Below are positions 23,638 through 34,100 of a stretch of 64,000 nt of DNA, one piece after another. The DNA is from an uncultured Eggerthellaceae bacterium. GTDB lineage: Bacteria > Actinomycetota > Coriobacteriia > Coriobacteriales > Eggerthellaceae. The notes under the pieces are model-generated. The model ran no database searches. It saw nothing but the letters and a program-made list of their open reading frames with translations, and was not told the DNA's origin. How positions within the stretch are numbered: the stretch's first letter is position 1; each line of letters begins with the position of its first letter. Location of the stretch: assembly GCA_910588095.1 (NCBI GenBank), contig CAJUQH010000010.1, forward strand, positions 1 to 64,000, in the 5' to 3' direction. A program made the translations under genes and the position numbers.

Positions 23638-24417
23638 ATGAAGGGCCTGGCCGTGCGCTTGGTGGTGCTGGCTTGCGTGTGCGCCCTTGCTGTTGCGTTC
23701 ATCGGCAGCGGCTTCGCGTCGGCTGGCGGCCACGGCAATGGCGCGGGCAGCTTCGGCTTGGCTGACGCGGTGAGCGTCCAGGTGCCCCAGACCGAGCAGG
23801 CAGCCCCCGTCGAGGAGGACGAGTCCACGGGCTCGGCCACCGAGTTCTCCGAGAGCTTCGTGCTGGAGACCACCGCCAAGCGCGACATATCGGCCAACGT
23901 CTCGCAGCTCGAGCAGCGCCTTGAGGCCGAGCGCATCGCCGCCGAGGAAGAGGCGCGCCGCCACGAGGCCGAGTGCATGGAGCGTTCCGTCGCTCGCCAG
24001 GCCGAGGCGGCAGCCCAGGGCTACCCCAACGTCTACGATGTGGACTTCACCATAGGCAAGAAGGCCTTCGTGGAGACCTGGGGCCAGCGCATCGATGCGT
24101 ACCTGGCTGGGTTCCCGCTGGAGGGTTACGGCGCCGCCTTCGCCGAGGCCGCGTGGGAGAACAGCATCGACCCTCGCTGGTCGGCTGCCATCTCGAACAC
24201 CGAGTCCACCCGCGGCACCAACTGCTTCCGCGCTTACAACGCCTGGGGCTGGATGGGCAATGGCTGGTCGAGCTGGACCGAGTCCATCAACGGCCATGCC
24301 GCCGGCCTTTCCGAGGGCTATGGCTATACCATCAGCCTGGCCAACGCCCAGAAGTATTGCCCGCCCACCTACCAGGACTGGTACCAGCGCACCATCACCG
24401 AGATGGTCAAGATCTAG
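23638..24417 (+). CDS. Secreted or membrane-tethered lysozyme-like protein
   Basis: About 259 residues. Signal peptide or anchor at 1-29 (MKGLAVRLVVLACVCALAVAF...), then an acidic linker and a Glu/Arg coiled coil (~75-115). The C-terminal globular part (~135-259) contains WENSIDPRWSAAISNTES, RAYNAWGWMG and WTESINGHAAGL, a pattern of the lysozyme-like glucosaminidase fold with Glu as candidate acid. It would act on peptidoglycan. A TTG at 23614 with GAAGG upstream is an alternative start that adds eight residues. The TrkA pair follows four bases later. Confidence 0.7.
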   Translation: MKGLAVRLVVLACVCALAVAFIGSGFASAGGHGNGAGSFGLADAVSVQVPQTEQAAPVEEDESTGSATEFSESFVLETTAKRDISANVSQLEQRLEAERIAAEEEARRHEAECMERSVARQAEAAAQGYPNVYDVDFTIGKKAFVETWGQRIDAYLAGFPLEGYGAAFAEAAWENSIDPRWSAAISNTESTRGTNCFRAYNAWGWMGNGWSSWTESINGHAAGLSEGYGYTISLANAQKYCPPTYQDWYQRTITEMVKI

Positions 24418-24421
24418 GGCC

Positions 24422-25084
24422 ATGAGCAACGTCATCATCGTGGGCTGCGGGCGCGTGGGCTCGCGATTGGCCAACATGCTGTCCGACAACGGCAACAACG
24501 TCTGCTGCATCGACAAGAACCCTGATGCCTTCGTCAACCTGGGCCGCAACTTCAACGGCTCGGTGATACAGGGCGTCGGCTTCGACGAGGAAGTGCTCGC
24601 GCAGGCTGGCATCGAGGAATGCGACGTGCTGGCTGCGGTGACGCAGTACGACCCCGCCAACCTCATGTGCGCCGAAGTGGCGAGCCGTCTGTACGGCGTG
24701 CCCCACGTCATCGCGCGCCTGTACAACCCCGACCATGAGCGCAGCTACATGCAGCTTGGCATCGACTACGTGTGCGGCACCACGCTGGTGGCCGAGGAGA
24801 TGTTCTCCAAGGCGGTGGTGGGCCGCGGTTCGCACGTGGTCACCCTGGACGACATCGAGGTGCTGCGCTTCTCGCTCGACCTCTCGCGCGAGCAGAACAC
24901 GCGCTCCATCCGCGTGTTCGAGCTGGAGCGCGACCACGAGGTGCGCATCATCGCCTTCGAGCGCGCCGACGGCTCGTCGGCCTCCATTCCCACGGGCGAT
25001 TCGGTGCTCTACAACGGCGACACGGTGCTGGCCGCGGTGCGCCAAGACCTTATCGGCGCCTTCTCGAAGTTCATCCTGGATTAG
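24422..25084 (+). CDS. TrkA/KtrA-type potassium channel regulator, first copy
   Basis: 220 residues. A Rossmann RCK_N domain with VGCGRVGSRLA (NAD-binding glycines) and an RCK_C domain (~135-220). Such proteins gate a Trk/Ktr potassium channel by binding NAD(H) or ATP. It forms a tandem with the next gene, separated by 21 bases. No membrane subunit is in the window. Confidence 0.88.
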   Translation: MSNVIIVGCGRVGSRLANMLSDNGNNVCCIDKNPDAFVNLGRNFNGSVIQGVGFDEEVLAQAGIEECDVLAAVTQYDPANLMCAEVASRLYGVPHVIARLYNPDHERSYMQLGIDYVCGTTLVAEEMFSKAVVGRGSHVVTLDDIEVLRFSLDLSREQNTRSIRVFELERDHEVRIIAFERADGSSASIPTGDSVLYNGDTVLAAVRQDLIGAFSKFILD

Positions 25085-25105
25085 GCGGAAAGGCGGCAGC
25101 GCGGC

Positions 25106-25777
25106 ATGTACGTGGTCATCGCAGGGGGCGGCAAAGTGGGCTCGTACCTGGCCCAGGTCATGCTGTCCAGCGGCAACGAGGTTGCCATCATCGAGCAGAC
25201 GCTTTCCGCGGCCGACCGGCTGTCGGTGCAGCTTGAGGGCAGCTACCTGGTCATCAACGGCGACTGCTGCGACTCGCGCTTCCAGGAGGACGCCGGCATC
25301 CGCCGCGCTGACGCGTTCGTGGCCTCTACCGGCCAGGACGACAGCAACCTGGTGGCATGCGAGATAGCCCAGCGCGTGTTCCATGTGCCGCGCTGCATCG
25401 CGCGCGTGAACAACCCGAAGAACCTGCGCATCTTCCGCGAGCTGGGCATCGAGTGCGTGTCGTCGACGACGCTCATAGCCAACCTCATCGAGGAGGAGAC
25501 GCTGTCGGGCTCCATGTCGGTCATCAGCGCGCTGTCCCACGGCAACGTGCGGCTGCAGGAGGTGTCCATCGGGCGCTTCCGCCATGGGTCCGACGAGGAA
25601 GGCGTGCAGGTGGCCGACGTGCCGCTGCCCCTGGGGGCGCTGGTGGTGGCTGTGTCGTCCAAGGGCGACGTGGAGGTGGCCAACGAGGACACGCTGCTGC
25701 ATCCTGGCGACACCGCCATCGTGGCGGCGGACAACGACGTGTTCGATGAGGTGCGCGAGGCTTTCCGCGCTTTATAA
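25106..25777 (+). CDS. TrkA/KtrA-type potassium channel regulator, second copy
   Basis: 223 residues. IAGGGKVGSYLAQVM is the nucleotide-binding loop, and LEGSYLVINGDCCDSRFQEDAG and TLLHPGDTAIVAA show RCK_N and RCK_C. A doublet of unequal TrkA proteins (like CeoB/CeoC) is common in actinobacteria and probably forms a heteromer. purB follows after 15 bases. Confidence 0.88.
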   Translation: MYVVIAGGGKVGSYLAQVMLSSGNEVAIIEQTLSAADRLSVQLEGSYLVINGDCCDSRFQEDAGIRRADAFVASTGQDDSNLVACEIAQRVFHVPRCIARVNNPKNLRIFRELGIECVSSTTLIANLIEEETLSGSMSVISALSHGNVRLQEVSIGRFRHGSDEEGVQVADVPLPLGALVVAVSSKGDVEVANEDTLLHPGDTAIVAADNDVFDEVREAFRAL

Positions 25778-25792
25778 GAGAAAGGGGCTGGC

Positions 25793-27136
<1,344 letters not shown>

Positions 27137-27180
27137 GCTGCGAAAGCGTGGCGGGTAGGCAATAGGCTAGCGGGCGAAAC

Positions 27181-28581
27181 CTAGACCGCTTCCCAGACGC
27201 GCACGAGGGTGTGCTTCTCGCGCTCGCCGTTGAGCGGCGTGTAATCGATGTTCGAGAAGGTGACCGCGCGGCTGCCGCTGCCCGTCGAGGCCAGCACGTC
27301 GCCGTAGTCGGTGGCGCCGTTCTCAAGGCTGAGCTGCACGTATTCCATGGTGGTCGGGTCGACCCCGCACACGGCGTTCGTCGAGCGCACCATGAGCCAG
27401 CGGCCGCACCAGGCCGGCGCGCTCACTGGCGTGCGCGTGAAGTGGAACCATTGCGCGCTGTCGTAGGCGACTGCGGCATCGAGCCCGGTCAGGTCGCTGC
27501 CGGGCAGGGCTATCGGCGTGTAGGTGCCCAGGTTGCGTATGCCCCCGCCGTAGTTGTAGATGCCGTCGAACGAGAAGGTGAAGCCCGCAGGGCCCCAGCC
27601 AGCGTCGAGCGGCTTCATGGACATGGGCAGCACGAGCGTGTCGGTGGTCTGGCCCGTCGCGGCGTCCAGGCGCGTGAGCTGGTGGTAGCTCTTGCCGCGC
27701 TCGGCCCGCGGCGTGATGACCACGCAGTCGCGGCCGGCGTAAGGCGCGGTTGCCATGGTGCCCTTGGACGAGTACAGCTTCTCGGCGGTGCCGCTGCCGA
27801 AGGGCGCGCGCATGAGCCGCGAGGGCTCGTCGGCCATGGGGCCTTCCTCCTGGGGCATCTCCTGCCAGAAGGCGTAGCCGCCCACGGCGGCCAGGGTGGG
27901 CATCTGCCAGGCGCCGTCGCCTTGGGCCACGAGAACGGGCGCGCCCAGGTCGGCCCCAGTGAGCGGGGCGGCCAGCACGCGCCAGAGGCCCTTCAGTATG
28001 TTGGCTTCCACCCATACCATGCCCGCCGTGGTGGCGCGCACGTCGAACACCTGGAAGCCCTCGCTGGCGCCCACGGCTTCCTTGAGCACGGTGGTCAGCG
28101 AGCCGTCGGCCAGCGACAGCACCCCCACTTGGGTGAGGGGCGACGCGCTTTCCGTAGGCAGCAGGCAGGCGGCCATCTCGTCGCTGCTGGCATGCACGAT
28201 GGTGCCGAAGGGCAGCTTGCGCTGGGTGGCCACGCGCAGGACGGTGGAAGGGTCGTCGATGAGGGTGCAATCGTCGCTGGAGAGCACGGCGTCTTCCGGC
28301 ACCGCCAGCACCTCGCTCACCTCGTCGTCGGCTATGAAGTGGTCGTAGACGTAACCGCCGCCGCCCAGCAGGGCGAGCGCCGCCACGCCCGCGGCCCCGT
28401 AGAGGAAGTGGCGGCGGGTGAGGGTGATGTCCTTGCCGTCCCACAGCGACATCGTCTTGCCCTGGGCAGGCGCAGACTGACCAGGGCCATTGGGGCGGAT
28501 GGTGGGGCGGGCGGGGGGCTGGTGCGTAGGGCGACCATGCCTCGGCGCACCGGGGCGCTGTACGTTCCTCTTTTGTGGCAT
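27181..28581 (-). CDS. Tat-signal or membrane-anchored protein, probable beta-propeller
   Basis: 466 residues from the ATG at 28581, or 423 from an ATG at 28452. A Pro/Arg-rich tail is followed by LTRRHFLYGAAGVAALALLGGGGYVYDHF (cut here into its features: a twin-arginine pair followed by a 19-residue hydrophobic segment), so the rest is outside. The remainder consists of repeated strand-rich units with WVEAN, FWQEM, FHFTRTP and WLMVRST, like a divergent propeller. No catalytic motif. It is divergent from the response-regulator gene. Confidence 0.6.
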   Translation of the reverse strand: MPQKRNVQRPGAPRHGRPTHQPPARPTIRPNGPGQSAPAQGKTMSLWDGKDITLTRRHFLYGAAGVAALALLGGGGYVYDHFIADDEVSEVLAVPEDAVLSSDDCTLIDDPSTVLRVATQRKLPFGTIVHASSDEMAACLLPTESASPLTQVGVLSLADGSLTTVLKEAVGASEGFQVFDVRATTAGMVWVEANILKGLWRVLAAPLTGADLGAPVLVAQGDGAWQMPTLAAVGGYAFWQEMPQEEGPMADEPSRLMRAPFGSGTAEKLYSSKGTMATAPYAGRDCVVITPRAERGKSYHQLTRLDAATGQTTDTLVLPMSMKPLDAGWGPAGFTFSFDGIYNYGGGIRNLGTYTPIALPGSDLTGLDAAVAYDSAQWFHFTRTPVSAPAWCGRWLMVRSTNAVCGVDPTTMEYVQLSLENGATDYGDVLASTGSGSRAVTFSNIDYTPLNGEREKHTLVRVWEAV

Positions 28582-28633
28582 GAGTGAATTGTGCCATTTT
28601 ATCTACGGGTGCGCAGCAGCTTGGGGCAAATGC

Positions 28634-28639
28634 TACAAT
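28634..28639 (+). promoter_or_regulatory. -10 box of the two-component operon
   Basis: The extended -10 TGCTACAAT lies about 60 bases before the response-regulator ATG. Confidence 0.5.
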
Positions 28640-28652
28640 AAACGCAAACATG

Positions 28653-28670
28653 CCCTGTACCAGGGTTTTT
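28653..28670 (+). terminator. Terminator-like hairpin in the response-regulator leader
   Basis: CCCTG, a 3-nt loop, CAGGG and then five T lie between the likely transcript start and the gene. The stem is short, so termination may be partial; it could act as an attenuator. Confidence 0.4.
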
Positions 28671-28700
28671 GCGGTATTCGATGCTTCAAGGAGCAAGGTT

Positions 28701-29411
28701 ATGAGCAATGAGACGCGGCGCATTCTTCTGGTGGAGGATGAAAAGGCCATCCGCGACGCGGTGACCGCCTACCTCGAACGCGAGAATTATTGGGTCACTG
28801 CCGTGGGCGACGGCCAAGATGCGCTCGACGAGTTCCAGAAGCATCATTTCGACCTGGTCATACTCGACCTCATGCTGCCCAAGGTTACCGGCGAGCGCGT
28901 GTGCCGCGTCATCCGCGACAACTCTGATGTGCCCATCATCATGCTGACGGCCAAGGGCGAGGTGGAAGACCGCATCATCGGGCTCGAGCTGGGCGCCGAC
29001 GACTACCTGGTCAAGCCGTTCAGCCCGCGCGAGCTGGTGGCCCGCGTGCGCGCCCTGCTGCGCCGCGTGCATTCCGACTCCGAGCCGCAACGCGAGGTGC
29101 TGGAGTTCGGCGAGCTGACCATCGACGTGTCGGGCCACAAGGTGCTGGTCAACGGCGAAGAGATAGACCTCACGGCCAGCGAGTTCAAGCTGCTCACCAC
29201 GCTCTCGCGCTACCCGGGCCGCGTGTACTCGCGCATGGAGCTGGTGGAGAAGGTGCTCGGCTACGACTTCGAGGGCTACGAGCGCACCATCGATTCGCAC
29301 GTGAAGAACCTGCGCGCCAAGATAGGCGACAACCCGCGCGACCCCAAGTGGCTGCACACGGTGCACGGCGTGGGCTACCGCTTCGAGGACCCGACCAAGG
29401 CGAAGGCCTAG
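28701..29411 (+). CDS. OmpR-family response regulator
   Basis: 236 residues. The receiver domain has the acidic pair E-D at 12-13, phosphoacceptor Asp56 (VILDLMLPK) and the Lys of VKPFSP. A winged-helix DNA-binding domain fills ~130-230 (LTASEFKLLTTLSRYPGRVYSR, DSHVKNLRAKIG). AAGGAG precedes the ATG. It is followed by its histidine kinase. Confidence 0.93.
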   Translation: MSNETRRILLVEDEKAIRDAVTAYLERENYWVTAVGDGQDALDEFQKHHFDLVILDLMLPKVTGERVCRVIRDNSDVPIIMLTAKGEVEDRIIGLELGADDYLVKPFSPRELVARVRALLRRVHSDSEPQREVLEFGELTIDVSGHKVLVNGEEIDLTASEFKLLTTLSRYPGRVYSRMELVEKVLGYDFEGYERTIDSHVKNLRAKIGDNPRDPKWLHTVHGVGYRFEDPTKAKA

Positions 29412-29447
29412 GCGCGCTGGCGCACGGCTGCCCGCGGGCGGCCTGCG

Positions 29448-30662
29448 ATGCGCGGCTTGGCAGGCATGGCTGGCCCTATGACCGACAACGAGAAGAACTC
29501 CCGATCGAGCAAGCTGTCCTTCGCGGCGCGGCTGACGCTGGCCTTCGCGCTGGTGGTGGTCATGACCGTGCTGGTGGCGCTGGGCATGCTGTCCTTCGTG
29601 TTCGACCACGACCTGCGCACCGACCCGCTGTTCGCCATCATCGTGGCGGCTGCGATAGCGCTGCTGCTGGCCATCTGCATCGGCTACCTGTTCGCACGGC
29701 GCATGGTCCGGCCGCTGAACCGCATAACCTCCACCGCGCGCGCCATCCAAGAGGGCGACCTGTCGGCCCGCACGCACCTGCGCGGCGAGGACGAGATATC
29801 GCGCCTAGGCGAGGCGTTCGACGCCATGGCGGCTTCCATCGAGAAGGACCGCATGCTCGAGAGGCGCTTGACCACCGACGTGGCCCACGAGCTGCGCACG
29901 CCCCTCATGGCCATCCAGGCTACGGTGGAGGCCATGGTCGACGGTGTCTACAAGGCCGACGAGGAGCATTTGCTCACGGTGAATTCCGAGGTGCAGCGCT
30001 TGTCGCGTCTGGTGGACGCGCTGCTGCGCTTGTCGCGGCTCGAGAACCGCACCACCCCCATGAAGGAAGAGATCGTCAACGTGGGCGAGCTCATCGGCGG
30101 CGTGGTGCTGGCCCACGAGGTGCTGGTCATCGACTCCGGCTTGATGATCCATTACTCCGCCCAGCCCAACGTCATCGTGAAGGGCGACCCTGACATGCTG
30201 CGCCAAGCGGTGGCGAACCTCATCTCCAACGCCGTGCGCTACACCCCCGAAGGCGGCCGGATAGCCGTGCGCGTGAAGGGCGGCGACATCATGGCCTCCA
30301 TCAGCGTGGAGGATACCGGCATCGGCCTGACGCGCGACGAGGCCAAGATGGTGTTCTCGCGCTTCTGGCGTGCCGAGGGCGGCCGCAACCGCGAGACTGG
30401 CGGCTTGGGCGTGGGCTTGGCCGTGGTGAAGGAGATCGTCGACCGCCACGGCGGGTGGGTGCAGGTGGAAGGCGAGAAGGGCGTGGGCGCCACGTTCACC
30501 ATCCATATACCGCTGTATGACGAGAAGCGTGCCGAGACGCGCGAGAAAGCCCGCGTGCGCGAGGCCCAGCGCTACGCCCGCGACGCCCAGCGCTACGCCC
30601 GCGACGCCCAGCGCTACGCCCGCGAGGCGCGCCAGTCCCAGCGGCTGAACAAGCGCAAGTAG
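29448..30662 (+). CDS. Membrane histidine kinase
   Basis: 404 residues. Two transmembrane segments (~28-52 and 60-83) enclose a very short outside loop. Then come a HAMP domain (~84-135), a HisKA domain with His147 in TDVAHELRTPL, and a HATPase domain with N (NLISNAVRYTPEGG), G1 (DTGIGLT) and G2 (GGLGVGLA) boxes. The C-terminus adds a basic tail with three AQRYARD repeats. With so little outside the membrane, sensing is probably intramembrane. An ATG at 29478 is an alternative start; neither has a clear ribosome-binding site. Confidence 0.9.
   Translation: MRGLAGMAGPMTDNEKNSRSSKLSFAARLTLAFALVVVMTVLVALGMLSFVFDHDLRTDPLFAIIVAAAIALLLAICIGYLFARRMVRPLNRITSTARAIQEGDLSARTHLRGEDEISRLGEAFDAMAASIEKDRMLERRLTTDVAHELRTPLMAIQATVEAMVDGVYKADEEHLLTVNSEVQRLSRLVDALLRLSRLENRTTPMKEEIVNVGELIGGVVLAHEVLVIDSGLMIHYSAQPNVIVKGDPDMLRQAVANLISNAVRYTPEGGRIAVRVKGGDIMASISVEDTGIGLTRDEAKMVFSRFWRAEGGRNRETGGLGVGLAVVKEIVDRHGGWVQVEGEKGVGATFTIHIPLYDEKRAETREKARVREAQRYARDAQRYARDAQRYAREARQSQRLNKRK
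30564..30626 (+). repeat. Three tandem 21-bp repeats in the kinase tail
   Basis: The unit GCCCAGCGCTACGCCCGCGA plus one base occurs three times without a gap and encodes AQRYARD/E. The second and third copies are the same except for the last base. Confidence 0.9.
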
Positions 30663-30813
30663 CGGGGCTAGCCTGGTTGCGCTGACGGTTCAGCTTCTTG
30701 CTCGGATAGGCTGAGCAGTTCCTGTCGACAGTTCGGTGATCCTTATTCTGCCTTAGGCTCAAAGCTCTTATCTGGGGTTTCGAGTAGTGCGCGATTTTTC
30801 CCTAGCGCTTTTC

Positions 30814-30842
30814 TTGCAAGATTCGTGGGTGCTTGCTATAGT
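30814..30842 (+). promoter_or_regulatory. Promoter of surface-protein gene 2
   Basis: TTGCAA (30814-30819), a 17-bp spacer, then the extended -10 TGCTATAGT ending at 30842. Confidence 0.8.
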
Positions 30843-30848
30843 CGCAGG

Positions 30849-31165
30849 TGCCAGAAAGCGGCTTCCCGCAAGGGAAGGTGCGTACAACAGAATATCGTTT
30901 TCGGAATCCCAAGAAGGTTCTTCCGCTGGTAACCCAACATGAAGAGGGCATCTGCCTTTCAAGACTGTGGGTTTCTGCGGAAACCATCGGCATTTCGTGT
31001 ATTCGAAGTTGTGCGCAATCTTGCTTTCTGGCGACTGTGGTGGATGCCCTCCTCGTTTTCGAGAACATCTTCAAGGATGAGAGCACCTTGAAGGGGCAAC
31101 AGCGAGTCGCACGGGTCTCCTCCGCAGTATGACGGGAACATACATACTCGGGAGGAGCCGGCCGC
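30849..31165 (+). promoter_or_regulatory. Structured 5' leader RNA, copy 2
   Basis: Helix 1 is AACCCA (30931-30936)/TGGGTT (30968-30973), extended by CCGC/GCGG, with GAGGGCATC in its loop (30944-30952). GATGCCCTC recurs at 31043-31051. Helix 2 is less clear: GCGACT (31031-31036) can pair with AGTCGC (31105-31110). Helix 3 is CTCCTCC (31117-31123)/GGAGGAG (31151-31157), the latter being the Shine-Dalgarno, with GTATG/CATAC inside it. This copy is ~50 nt longer than copy 1, mainly between helices 2 and 3. Confidence 0.75.
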
Positions 31166-34100
31166 ATGGGAACGTCCGCCTCATTCGCGCTTGCACGCAA
31201 GATCACTGCCTGCATCATCGCAGCACTGCTTTCGCTTGCCCTCGTGCCTGCTTCTGCGCTTGCAGAAGATGGGCGCTCTGGGGCCGAGGGGTCCGAGGGG
31301 GCATTCGGCTCAGAGGTGCCAACTTCGCCTCAACCCCCATCGGACCCCTCGACCGAAGCTTCTGGCTCTGACGTCATCCTGAGCGGAGCCGCCGAAAGCG
31401 GCGAAGTCGAAGGGTCCGATACAAAGCCACTGACTTTGGCCTCTGGGCTGGTCGGCGCGCCTTCGAGCTTCATCAACTCCGATGTTGCCCTCGATGGCGA
31501 ACCTGTCATCGGCTCCTTTACGGTCGACGGCCTCACATACGCCGTCATCGACGAATCGACCATCGAGCTCATCGGCGTTGCTCCTTCTGTCATTCTGAGC
31601 GAAGGCAGCGAATCTGCCGGGGTCGAAGAATCCAATTCAAATCAAGCCAGCGGAGCTGGCTTGGCTAACCTCGCTCTCCCCGAAACCATCACCTACGAGG
31701 GTGCCACCTACACCCTCGCATCCATTTCCCCCTACGCCTTCTACCTCTCAGGCGTGACGGACGTTATGTTGCCCGCGAGCGTGAGCGATGTGGACGACCG
31801 CGCGTTCCGCTCGAGCGACGTGGCGAACGTCACCGTCGCCGAGGACAACCAAACCTATTCCTCATTCGATGGCGCGCTCTACAGCGCCGACAAGACCCGC
31901 CTCCTGCTCATTCCCGAGGGCAGGGTGGGCGCCGTCCTCCTTCCTAGGGAAGCGGAGGTGGCAGACCCTGGCAAGTTCTCGCATTGCTCGCTGGTGGATG
32001 CCATCTCCGTGGAGGACGGCGCAGCATTCGCCTCGGAGAACGGTCTTCTCTATACATCCGACCTCACGACCCTGCTCCGCGTACCAGCAGGAGCAGAAGA
32101 GATAACCATTCGCGACGGCTGCACGACGATAGCCGCTGGCGCGATGGAAGCCTGCGCGAACCTTGCGACCATCAACGCGCCAGCGAGCGTCAACTCCATC
32201 AGCCCCGACGTCTTCCGCGCGATACCTACCGTGAGCTTGCCCGCTGCATCCGTCACTGATGATGGGAACGGGGGCAAGAGCGGTACCCAGTTGACTGTCC
32301 TCGTGGCCTTTTCTTCAGCCGATGATGACCTGCCGGAAGCTGAACCGGAAAACATCGAGGTGCGTCTTGCCGCTACTGGCTGTTTAGAGGTATGGCAGAA
32401 CGTTGGGCTGTTTTTGCAGGGTGAGCGTGCGGCTATGGATTGTCCGGTTTCGTTGAATGATGCTGATTTAATGAGGGCAAGTGCAGCAAACCCGCGTGTT
32501 TACGGGAACGGTCATGCTTTGATCGCAAGACTTAAACGCACTACTGACTGGTCCGTCGCCTCGTCTAGCCAAATTGCAAAAGATGGGTCCATGGCTTTTT
32601 CGGGCAGTAGCTGGTATATCAATGAATTTGGATCCTTCGTCGTGAACACGGCAAACAATAACGCCTTACTTGTATACGATATTGTTTCAGGTACGGCCGG
32701 ATGGACGGTAGTAGGGTGGTCGTATACTGCGGATACGAAGGCGCTTATATCTCAGGGTATTTGGCTGAGCACCTCGCCGAACATCTATCCAAAATGGCAG
32801 GCAAACAAGTACACCATCTCATTCGACGTCAACGGCGGCAAGAACGAGGCCAACAACAAGCCAGCCGACGTGACCGCCACCTTCGACAGTAAGCTACCTG
32901 CCATCAATGCCAACAAGCCGAAGCGGGATGGCTACACCTTCAAAGGATGGTACGACACGAGCGCGGCAACGGGTGGCACCATGTACTACGATGCGAGCAA
33001 CAGGGCAGTGTCGGGGAAGGCATGGGACAAGGCCAAAGACACCAAGCTCTATGCTCGCTGGGCTGCCAACCCTTATACGGTTGAGTACTGGAACAAGGCA
33101 GGCACAACCAAGCTATCAAGTGATGCGAACTTCAAATACGACACCGCTCGCAACCTTGCTTCTGAGCCGAGTAGTGGAATAAGCACAGGATATTCCGCGG
33201 TCGGATGGGCCACAGCGAAAGGACAAACGGAGAAGACTTACGAGTTCGGAAGCTCTCAGAAGAACCTTGCAACTTCTGGCACTAAGACGCTCTATCTAGC
33301 GGAGACCCCTAACAAGTACACCGTCTCATTCAACATCAACGGCGGCAAGGACGAGGCCAACAGCAAGCCAGCCGATGCGACCGCCACCTTCGACAGCGCG
33401 CTGCCAGCCATCAACGCCAACAAGCCGAAGAAAGACGGCTATACCTTCAAGGGATGGTACGACACGAGCGCGGCAACGGGCGGCACCATGTACTACGATG
33501 CGAGCAACAAGGCAGTGTCGGGGAAGACATGGGACAAGGCCAAGAATACGACCCTCTATGCTCGCTGGGCTGCCAACCCTTATACGGTTGAGTACTGGAA
33601 CAAGGCAGGCACAACCAAGCTATCAAGTGATGCGAACTTCAAATACGACACCGCTCGCAACCTTGCTTCTGAGCCGAGTAGTGGAATAAGCACAGGATAT
33701 TCCGCGGTCGGATGGGCCACAGCGAAAGGACAAACGGAGAAGACTTACGAGTTCGGAAGCTCTCAGAAGAACCTTGCAACTTCTGGCACTAAGACGCTCT
33801 ATCTAGCGGAGACCCCTAACAAGTACACCGTCTCATTCAACATCAACGGCGGCAAGGACGAGGCCAACAGCAAGCCAGCCGATGCGACCGCCACCTTCGA
33901 CAGCGCGCTGCCAGCCATCAACGCCAACAAGCCGAAGAAAGACGGCTATACCTTCAAGGGATGGTACGACACGAGCGCGGCAACGGGCGGCACCATGTAC
34001 TACGATGCGAGCAACAAGGCAGTGTCGGGGAAGACATGGGACAAGGCCAAGAATACGACCCTCTATGCTCGCTGGGCTGCCAGCCCCTACGCCATCGCCT

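Noticed and set aside
33047..34080. CRISPR-like array
   Set aside because: The repeats are 507 bp, coding and without spacers. No short-repeat/spacer pattern was found anywhere in the window.
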